From Anthoceros angustus (Eukaryota > Streptophyta > Anthocerotopsida > Anthocerotales > Anthocerotaceae), in the NCBI GenBank assembly GCA_010909165.1, contig VJWM01000301.1, positions 49,334 to 113,333 on the forward strand: DNA of 64,000 bases. Direction: 5' to 3'. Below the pieces are notes generated by a model. It ran no database searches. It was not told the DNA's origin and saw only the letters and a list, made by a program, of their open reading frames with translations. The position numbers and the translations under genes were made by a program. Each line of letters opens with the position of its first letter. Position 1 is the stretch's first letter. Of this stretch, positions 56,866 through 64,000 are shown in pieces.

Positions 56866-57133
56866 CCTGCAATTGTGTTGTGTCGTTGTAGGTCGAGAAT
56901 TGGTGATTTTTTCCGGAGCAGTGCAAGTGGTGCAGCTGCTGTAAGAGGGAGAGTAGAGGGCGCCTTGCTTATTTAGAAGGCTGAGGTAGGGTGTCACTGC
57001 AGGTAGCGATTGTTTTCCCCAAGACCCGATCTTTCACACAAGTCTCATGGGACGAAACCCAACGTATAAAACGACAAAGGATAAGTGTCAGCTAGAGGGG
57101 AAGCCCAAGCCCCGGGTTTTCCTCCCACATTTT

Positions 57134-57151
57134 TGGCGCCGTTGCCGGGGA
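57134..57151 (+). promoter_or_regulatory. gypsy-2 primer-binding site (tRNA-Asp)
   Basis: TGGCGCCGTTGCCGGGGA is an 18-base exact complement of the 3' end of plant tRNA-Asp(GUC) including CCA, the primer used by Athila/Tat-lineage gypsy elements. Four T's separate it from the LTR end. Confidence 0.9.
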
Positions 57152-57975
57152 TTTGTTGCTGAAAGATTGAAGTCTTGTGGTTTCCATCGCTAGGATGCAG
57201 AATGTTTGTGGTTCGGGAGAGACTTGAGAAGGAGATCTAGTGACCATATGTTGTAAAGAAGGAGCATCACGCCCTCTAAACGTCGTGAGTGTGTGCGGAT
57301 GAGAAATTGCAGACACTAAGGGGTGTGAGTTGCTTTCTCCTTAACGACTGTGTGTTGGAGATCATGAAGATGCTTGCAGATGTCTGGTAGGGGAAAGACT
57401 TGAGGAGAAGAGCATAGAAGATCACCCCCACCCGTCACTGCAAGGGATTTGAGAGCTGCACGAAGAAATCGATTGAGAGAAGAGACCGCTACTGCCGCCA
57501 CCCGTCGACAGCAGGAAGAGAACGAGTTACGGGCACTCGAGGAGGAGGCTATCTTCGCTCAGGGTTGTAAAGAAGAGAACGGTGAGCAACAAGAGGACGG
57601 ATCCGAGGAAGACGGTGCGGAGTTCACCCTCCCCTGAGCGCGGTTGGCACTTCACGACCGACGCAGGGCCTTCGCAACGCTGGGCCTTTCGAGGCGGTGA
57701 GTCCACCTCGGTTTCGAGCGAAACCGACAGTGATGAAGAGGCCGTCAGTAGTGGGGAGTTCCAAGCTTGGTCTTAGGACCTAGTCAACGCCGATCGCATC
57801 GCCGCCAACATAGAGGGAACTGCTGGCGAGGGGCGCCGACGCCAGAACGGTCGAGGCCGCGATGAGACCGCGAGGCCGTGGCGCCCGACGCGAGTCCGCT
57901 CGGCGTAAAGGGAGGCGCCGAGTTGGGCCGAGATGCGCGCTCCACTTTCTCGATCGCGCCGAGGCGTGAGGTCTG
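57152..57975 (+). pseudogene. gypsy-2 leader and gag N-terminus (truncated)
   Basis: A gag-like frame starts near 57,382 (MSGRGKT, then an in-frame TGA) and continues as LRAARRNRLREETATAATRR, a basic helix, then ALEEEAIFAQGCKEENGEQQEDGSEEDG, strongly acidic. Shifted frames follow (FRGGESTSVSSETDSDEEAVSS; SARRKGRRRVG). The element stops at about 57,975, where sequence composition changes and the tyrosine-recombinase locus begins. No capsid major homology or zinc knuckle is present. Confidence 0.6.
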
Positions 57976-58096
57976 CTCATTTAAGGGTTGCTGCCCAAAT
58001 TTATAACTCTTCTTTCTCTCTTCTTCCATGTAATTGATAAGGTAACACAAGTTTTGATTTTAGCTTTCGCTTGGTAAAAGTCCCAATTTTCAACTT

Positions 58097-58464
58097 TTAA
58101 CTGCTTTTTTGGACGTTATTGTCTCGATCTGTGAGGACATATTCTATTGGGGTTGACGGGGTGTAAACAGGTGATCCCGGTGGTGCATAGTCTTCGGAGT
58201 AATGCTTTTTGATTTGCTCGTTGTACGGTCCAGATAAAAAGTTTATCATCTCAAAGATTTCGTCCAGACGTGAATATTTCTACAAGCAATTTTATTTGTT
58301 AGTAATTGAAGTTTTTAAAATTTCAAACAAGCAATTTAATATACTAACCTCAAACAGTGCAAACAACTCCTTTTGTTTCTTCGATAACTACAAACGAAGG
58401 TGGAACAGGTCAGTAAGTTACCTCCATTTCAAGTCGAAGTACGTCCTGCTCGGTAAATACCTTT
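58097..58464 (-). CDS. small spliced ORF divergent to the recombinase gene (C-terminal part)
   Basis: Three minus-strand exons join in frame: 58,422-58,464 (KVFTEQDVLRLEME), 58,349-58,387 (LSKKQKELFALFE) and 58,097-58,279 (KYSRLDEIFEMINFLSGPYN, then QIKKHYSEDYAPPGSPVYTP and a Ser/Thr/Pro-rich tail ending at TAA). Donors GTAACTTAC and GTTAGTATA and acceptors TTTGTAG and CTTGTAG are good plant/eukaryotic sites; introns are 34 and 69 nt, the first unusually short. The joined product is amphipathic, coiled-coil-like, then acidic. A possible upstream start lies near 58,545 but a stop intervenes. It shares no family I recognise; position suggests a partner of the recombinase locus, but chance is possible. 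Confidence 0.4.
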
Positions 58465-59086
58465 CTGACTAACAGATCACCACTTCGTTTCAATCAACTG
58501 TGAGGAGCTGGGAGTGTATTGTGTGCTTGTCTCTTGTAAGCCGTCATCTGGTATTGCTGTTTATTAGCGATTTGGGGTTTGAAGGTTATTCTTTTTTCTC
58601 TTTAATGTCTAAACGCTCACTTGCTGAAAAGGGCTTTGGTGTTTGTAGGGGGCTTCAACGCTAGGAGGGTTTGCCCCAACTTTCGGAAAATCTTGCTGGG
58701 AAAAGCATTTTGTGGTTTATTGTCTGATGTAGTGGTGTTGTAGTTTAATTTTGTCTTTCCCAGCTGGGTTTAAAATGGGTAAAATGCATCAGCTTTTCCG
58801 AATGCCTTTTTTTAAACCGTGCATGTCAAGAATGATAAGGCGAAACATGTTTGTTCGTCTCATTATCAAAAAGCAAAGGGCAGTCGGGCATGGGTTTCGT
58901 CGTCAGATGTTGTTGTTGTCTCAGTTGTTACCATCGCCCTTGCTTCTTCGATCATCTGATCATCAACTTCTAAACCTTCCAGCAGGTTTTATCTGGAATT
59001 GTGTTTTTCACAAGTAAGTTAAACAGTGTTGTTTTGCTTTGGTTTGTTTTTCTTGTAGTTCTTCTCTCACAGCTTTTTTCTCACAG
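58465..59086 (+). other. recombinase gene 5' region with probable UTR intron
   Basis: A plus-strand frame (58,751-59,017) has basic sequence FKPCMSRMIRRNMFVRLIIKKQR, of uncertain meaning. A donor at CACAA|GTAAGTT (59,014) and an acceptor TTTTTCTTGTAG (about 59,058) fit a 5'-UTR intron just before the ATG at 59,087. Minus-strand frames here are also partly open (DDQMIEEARAMVTTE). No TATA box is certain. Confidence 0.4.
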
Positions 59087-62000
59087 ATGGCTCCAAAAAG
59101 AAAACCTACTGGACCTGCTGGACCCGGGAAGAAGCAAGTACCCATGTCTGAAGTCATGTCAAAGCCCTTTACAAGACAACGAGTCAAGTCTGCCATTAGA
59201 CATACTGCAACTCATCCTCTCAATGATGACGGTAAAATCGATGGCGTTCTTGTCCATAGTGAGGGAACGTATTTGGTTCCAGTGAAGGAGTGTCCAAAAT
59301 TGCCAAGGCGATTTTCTTCTAAAATGGCTGCTCGGCGCGCAGCCGAGTTTGCTCAAAAGAGAAGAAGATTGGACACTCGTCCAGTTCCTTTGGTGGAGGG
59401 CCCTTTGTCCTAAATCACTAAATACGTCCCTGTTACTAAGAGAGGAGTCGATTTTGTTGGTGAAAATGAGCATTTGATCACTAATGACACTATGGTACTG
59501 GATGCTGCGAAGACATGTCTCCAGACTGTAAGTGTCTGTGGGGCGGGTTTCTTGCAGCAGGCCAACGATTGTCCCGCCATGCCATCTGGGGTTGGTGAGT
59601 TTTCCATTCCTGTTATTGCCCCTTATCTAGAAGTGGTCCCTGATCAAGAGTGTCTTGATATGTTTGAAAGATTGAGAGTTTCGGAGATGTGTCCGGAAGA
59701 TGATTTTGTTATGGGCGCTGAAGAGATTGAGGATGAAGTTAATTTCAGAGAGCAAGGGTTTGATCCTTCTGTTCCTGATGGTGCTGTTTTTGATGCTCTG
59801 AGTGGGGGTGAGGATAAGTCAAAGCGTCAAAACAATTGGTATCGAAGTAGATTGAGAGCCTTTATGAAAGTAAGTGGTGTTAGGGGTTGGGATAGAGTAG
59901 TAGAAGATATCCCCCATAAAGATCTGAACTTGATTCTGATACCTTTCTTCCATCAAGTGCGAAATCTGAAGAACAACCTCAGGTTCTCCCCAGAAACGTA
60001 AGTGTGTTTTTTTCATTGAGTATTTCGGTTTTTTGAATCTTTGGCATCTTACCCTTCTCTGTTTTTCAGGTTGATGTCCTTCTTCCGAGGGTTTAATCGG
60101 ATCTTGATAAGAAAGTGTGTTCTCGACCAAAGCCGTTTGGGTTCTGATGTCCCTATCATAAATATGTTCCATGGTATATTTCATGGGGCACAGGCTGCCC
60201 TGGTGGCCTCGATGAAGATCAGCAAGGACCTTGGCATTGTTTCTTGCCGTAAGGAGGTAAAGGTCATTTCTGATGATGATGAGCAGAGGATCCTTGCCCA
60301 CAGGGACCATCAATGTTCGTTTGGTCGTGGCGCTCAAAAGAGGTATATCTGCTCTTTCTTTTGAATTCAGTTGAAGGAAATTGTTGTTTGACCTTGAGTT
60401 CCTTCTGGTGCAGGTGTGCATACTTTTGTATGAATCGGTTTGGGGTTCGTGGTGGAGAGGAGCTACACAACCTCCTGATTATGGATTTCACCTTTGGATC
60501 AGATTCTCGCGGGAATTTTGTCCAGTAAGTTCCTCTTTGTGTCTTGTACAGTCAATGAATTTTTTGGGTATTGGCTGATTTCTAAACTGTTTGCAGGTAT
60601 GAGGAACGAATGTCAAAAAACTATAAGGTTGATATGCGAAACTACCAAAGCGAGCATTTTTGGCCAAAGCTCAAGAATTATGAGTTGGATGTGATCCAAA
60701 CCTTCAGGGCTGTTATTGATCACTCGCCGAAGTGGACTGAATGTGACCGAAATAAGGGTATCCAAGTGTTTTTGTTCAACTCGCCAATTGACAATCCGAG
60801 ATCAAATGTAAGTTTAATCTTTTGTTCTTTCCATCCTTTCCATTCATTGTTCTGTTCATTCATCTGTAAGTCATTCTTTTCTATTATGCACTAATTCGAA
60901 ACTGTTTCACCAGGCATGGTATGCAAAATTGCGTGTTTCGAAAGGGATGCTTTCTCGGTACATGAAGACAATGGCAGAAGCTGCTGGTCTTGAAGGCTAC
61001 TACACCAACAAGAGTTGTCGTGTGACACGTCTAACAATGGCTCAGGTGCCCTCTGATGCTGGCAGAAGTGTTACTGGGCACAAAACAAATGCTGGGTTTT
61101 CAAGGTACAGGGTGTGGTAGCTTATTCTCTTGGTTGTGTCCTTGTTTCTGATGGTTGTGTTCCTTTTTCTGATATCTTGTGGATTCCGCAGGTATGATAG
61201 GTCAGGGCAAGCGAAGCAGGCAGCAGCAGCAAGGGTTCTGGTGCCTGGAGAACGAAGATCTTACAAAGAGTTGCTGACTGAGGAACTCAACCGTATGCAA
61301 GATGATTTGTGTGGTGTGCTTCCATCAACTGTTGTTACTGTGACTCCGGAAGTTGTATTTGCGAGCCAGCCTGAAGATGTAAGTGTGTTTGGGTTTGAGG
61401 ATAAGCTTCTTCAAAAATGTTTTGACATTGTGTAATCGTAGGCTCATGTGAATTTCCCTTGCAAGCTCAAGGCGATCAAACTGTAAGTCAGCAATTTGTG
61501 TGATTTTGCGAATTTGTGGTTTGCAGAATCTCTGCTATGCTTTAGTGTGTTCTGACTGCTTCATTCTCAGGTTATGGCTGTTCCCACACCTGTAGAATTC
61601 ATCATGAAAATGGATTGCAAATCAATGTCAGCAGCATCTCAGATATTGTTGAAAGTTGTATTTTGCGTCCTGAAGTACAGGTTGGTACTCCTTGCTTGTT
61701 TTACCTGTAGGCGTTCTTTTATAATGTGGTTTAACTCCTTATGCTTTGACAGGTAAACAATGCAGTGGTTAAAAGCATTGCTCAGGAAAGGCAAATCAAT
61801 AACAGCAGACTAATGACTGGGACTATTCAAATTGAAAATGATGGCAGGGTAAAGTTTCTGACTGTAGAGTTTGTGACTGTTCATTCATTTGTGACTGTTT
61901 ATTCATTTGGAGTGCTTTTGGCAGATGTCAAATTTGTCTACCAAAGATGCAATCTCAACTACGAGTTTGAGCAGTTTCACTGTTCCAGACTTCAACATTG

Positions 62001-62661
62001 ATGGAGTGGTCTCTGAGTTGCGGCCTACTGTGCCTGCAAGTGATAAAGCGCCCAAAGTGCAACAAGATCGGAATTTGGCCATATTACACGTGACGGGTTC
62101 CAGAATGGGACCGGAATTCAGTAGCTTTAAATATTATCGATATCTCCGAGAACGGGACTTGGAATTTGATAGACAGAAAGTGGAGCGAGAGTTTCAACAG
62201 CGGAAAGAATTGGAGGCATTAATTGAGAGGCAGAGGCGGAAAGCCGTCGAACTCCGAGTATCAAAGCGAGGGAGAAAGCTCTGAAATTCAAAGGCAAAGA
62301 AATGCGAAGGAAGACAACAAAGAAGAAAACCGAGAGCAGAAGGAGCAAGAGAGGCGAGAATGCAAAGTGGAGACATCAGATCTAGAATGATCCTGGGCCT
62401 CGAGAAATTCCCAGATCCAATCATGAAAATCCCTCAGGAACTGTAAGTGTTGTTACACTCCCTTAATTAATTGTACTTGAGTGAAAATTAATGTTTGTGA
62501 TTGGGCAGGTTGTTTTACAAGAAAATGATGAATTTTTTCGAAGTCCTGAACTTCAGCAAGTTCTAGCGAGCTATGATAATGTTGGGGCCTATAAAACCAT
62601 CTCGACGCGTGAAAATTACATTTTTAACTTGTACAATTGTACAGTGAATTTTCCGAAATAA
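59087..62661 (+). CDS. DUF3504/Crypton-type tyrosine recombinase gene, about 11 exons
   Basis: Exons: 59,087-59,997; 60,070-60,342; 60,414-60,524; 60,597-60,807; 60,914-61,104; 61,192-61,378; 61,442-61,482; 61,571-61,680; 61,753-61,848; 61,925-62,442; 62,509-62,661. All introns are 63-106 nt, GT-AG. Exons 1-6 join in frame. After a basic start (MAPKRKPTGPAGPGKKQ) and an acidic region, a core-binding domain begins at KRQNNWYRSRLRAFMKV. The catalytic set is Arg in GVRGGEE.H (60,448), Lys and Arg in TNKSCR (61,010; 61,019), His in TGHK (61,079) and nucleophile Tyr in SRYDRSG (61,193). This matches the Crypton/DUF3504 recombinases. The C-terminal tail is a long Glu/Arg coiled coil (YLRERDLEFDRQKVEREFQQ). 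Oddities: an in-frame TAA at 59,411, one shift around exons 7-8, shifts near 62,284 and 62,385. It may be a recent pseudogene or contain sequence errors. Confidence 0.75.
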
Positions 62662-63236
62662 GGTCAGTATGATTTCTGAAGTAACTTTGGTTATTGCTTT
62701 ATATTTTTGTTTTGCTATTACTCACTTAATTTATATTTTTATGTAGGTCTTATTGTGGCAGTAACGGGGATCAATCTATCCGGGTATTTACTCTATGTTG
62801 TTTTAATTTGACTTTCATTATATTCTGGATATACAGGAAACTCAACAAAGAAAAGGTTTCTTTGTTGGTTTTTTGTATATCCTGGATCCGCATGAATGGT
62901 GTTTAATCGAATATGTTTTACCGCCATTTAGCGATTTGGGATTCTAGGATGAGCTTTCATCTAGATGTACCGTATTCGCTGAGTTAATTTTTTCCACCGC
63001 CGCCATGGTTTCAACAGCTATGGTGGATGCATTTCACCTGACATGCCATATTTTTTACTCTGTTGTAATAGATTTTACTATATTGAGTAAATAAAATGAC
63101 CAAATGGTCAATTCTCTCTCTAGAAATCTATCCTCTAGGCCCCGAAAAAAAACCGAGGTAGCGCGTCGAGGCCCCAGACGAGGCCGCGACTTTACGATTT
63201 TGGGACGGTTGTGGAGTGATTTTCTAAACCAAGTGG
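62662..63236. other. 3' flank of recombinase locus, no gene
   Basis: AT-rich non-coding sequence with T-runs, including TTTTATGTAG|GTCTTATTG, possibly another acceptor. No open frame or repeat was recognised. From about 63,120 composition shifts toward GC-rich (GAGGTAGCGCGTCGAGGCCCC), suggesting the edge of the locus. Confidence 0.4.
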
Positions 63237-63335
63237 TCACAAAGAGGCCACATTTACCCTCTTTATCGTTGTAGACTTGAGATTCGTACCCAAGGGAGTG
63301 ATTTCGTGTCAAGACAACCAAAACATAGCCAATCC
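63237..63335 (-). mobile_element. gypsy-1 LTR-family fragment
   Basis: CAAAGAGGCCACATTTACCCTC followed by GTTGTAGACTTGAGATTCG and CCCAAGGGAGTGATTTCGTGTCAAGA parallels 40,123-40,205 and, in reverse, 13,900-13,980. It is the 3' end of a gypsy-1-like LTR in minus orientation; the rest is missing or highly diverged. Confidence 0.75.
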
Positions 63336-63537
63336 AACCAAACACGACACACCAAACATCTAGCGCTGACAGCTACTACCCTAACAACACTCACTGTGGC
63401 TATCTTAGCCACGCGACCGATACCCCGAACGGATGACCTTGCTAACTTAGCAACCGCCTCTATTTCTAGAGGGGGGGTCCACCTTGGGATCAGTCGGCTA
63501 TTAGGTGGGTCCTGTCGGGATCCAAGTGGATAAAGCT

Positions 63538-63560
63538 GATCTCTCTCTCTCTCTCTCTCT
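63538..63560. repeat. (CT)n microsatellite
   Basis: About ten CT units, followed within 70 bp by further pyrimidine-rich sequence. It lies at the boundary between plant-like DNA and the bacterial-like fragment. Confidence 0.9.
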
Positions 63561-63621
63561 TACTCATCCACAAAGTTAGATCCACCAATGATTACGCCTC
63601 ATAACTCTTCCCCTCCTCCTC

Positions 63622-64000
63622 TCACTCTTGCAAGATTTTTATTGCTGCATACCATCTTCTATGCAAAACATGCAATAGTGTTAGTGAAACATTAACAGGT
63701 ACCGTTTCATTATCTGCCAGTAATGCCCAGGCTTTTTCTTCATAAGGTTTAATAACAGGTTTAATTCTGTTAAACCCAATTTAAATCTGATGTAGGCATT
63801 CATGTGGCTGTCTGCTACATGGTGTATCAATTGCTTCACCGTCCATCCACCATCGCGATATGCTGTGTTTAATTGAACTGCATCGAATGTTTGTACAGCT
63901 CTTTCCAGTTCTTCGGGCAGTAACTGAATATCTCTTAACCATTCAATTTTTGCGCCTCAGAAAATGGCTTCAGTTCATATTTCCCAATTGGGTAACGCTC
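63622..64000 (-). pseudogene. YfiT/DinB-family putative metalloenzyme fragment (Bacteroidota-like)
   Basis: The minus strand, entering from beyond 64,000, reads [50 protein letters not shown] and IRFKLGL, then after a one-base shift near 63,765 [12 protein letters not shown] and [12 protein letters not shown]. This is the N-terminal two-thirds of a bacterial YfiT-type DinB superfamily protein; HHVADSH carries putative metal-ligand histidines. Such proteins are short (about 170-180 residues), intronless and common in Bacteroidota and Bacillus; I know of no plant family with this sequence. Similarity fades by about 63,645 and a stop comes at 63,622. No promoter or neighbour gene is visible in the window. 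Confidence 0.85.

Larger units (their letters stand above)
55241..57129 (+). mobile_element. gypsy-2 LTR, 3' portion (with nested insertion)
   Basis: Continues the LTR portion at 21,630-22,074 after copia D. Corresponds to 26,590-27,145, with the landmarks ACTCATAGCAACC, AAGGAAGAACTTGCTGG and CACACAAGTCTCATGGGACG. A 1,289-bp insertion lies at 55,577-56,865. It ends TCCTCCCACA just before the PBS, making it a genuine 5' LTR. Net LTR length is about 1.03 kb. Confidence 0.8.

Noticed and set aside
58751-59017. 88-codon basic frame as first exon of the recombinase
   Set aside because: It ends at a stop shortly past a possible donor site, and joining it across the predicted intron gives no continuous frame to the ATG at 59,087; kept as possible 5' UTR only.
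1-64000. tRNA, rRNA or snRNA genes
   Set aside because: I saw no cloverleaf with A/B boxes or other RNA signature. tRNA-like strings found are retroelement primer-binding sites only.

Overview
The window looks like nuclear DNA of a land plant with a large, retrotransposon-filled genome. Evidence: Ty1/copia and Ty3/gypsy elements with plant-type primer-binding sites (initiator-tRNA-Met for copia, tRNA-Asp for gypsy), a decayed pentatricopeptide-repeat (PPR) gene, and spliceosomal GT-AG introns. A seed-free plant such as a fern or lycophyte is my guess only. Almost every protein-coding stretch is broken by stops or single-base shifts, so most entries are element parts or pseudogenes. No tRNA, rRNA, CRISPR or ordinary housekeeping gene was recognised.

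Layout. 1-6.0 kb: unassigned sequence, GTTGTAAA/TTTACAAC fold-back and tandem repeats, a copia RNase H remnant, a 70-bp tandem repeat and a PPR pseudogene. 6.0-21.05 kb: gypsy family 1 (accessory ORF, LTR, PBS, gag-pol, accessory ORF). Its LTR is split by a minus-strand copia element (copia C, 7.58-12.68 kb) that carries an extremely GC-rich 0.7-kb island. 21.05-35 kb: a copia LTR (copia D, 5' part), then several copies of gypsy family 2 LTR and accessory ORF in both orientations, forming a large inverted repeat around a 3-kb spacer. 35.1-39.9 kb: a decayed DUF7869-type gene whose C-terminal part is tandemly duplicated in 1.84-kb units. 40.1-53.43 kb: a gypsy-1 LTR in minus orientation split by copia A, itself split by copia B. 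53.43-57.97 kb: the rest of copia D, lying in a gypsy-2 LTR that also holds a 1.29-kb LTR-like insertion; then a gypsy-2 PBS and gag start.

57.97-63.2 kb is different: a many-intron gene on the plus strand encodes a DUF3504/Crypton-type tyrosine recombinase with an acidic N-terminal region and a coiled-coil C-terminal tail. A small spliced ORF lies divergently beside it. This is the best candidate for an undescribed system. 63.62-64.0 kb encodes a fragment of a Bacteroidota-like YfiT/DinB metalloenzyme next to plant-like DNA (transfer or chimeric assembly).

Two retroelements whose halves lie 32 kb apart (gypsy 1 and copia D) become continuous again if 21,053-53,433 is flipped. This indicates a 32.4-kb inversion, or an assembly inversion, with both breakpoints at a shared 7-bp ACGGTGG. 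Relative ages follow from nesting: gypsy 1 LTR before copia A before copia B; gypsy 1 before copia C; gypsy 2 LTR before copia D; all before the inversion.
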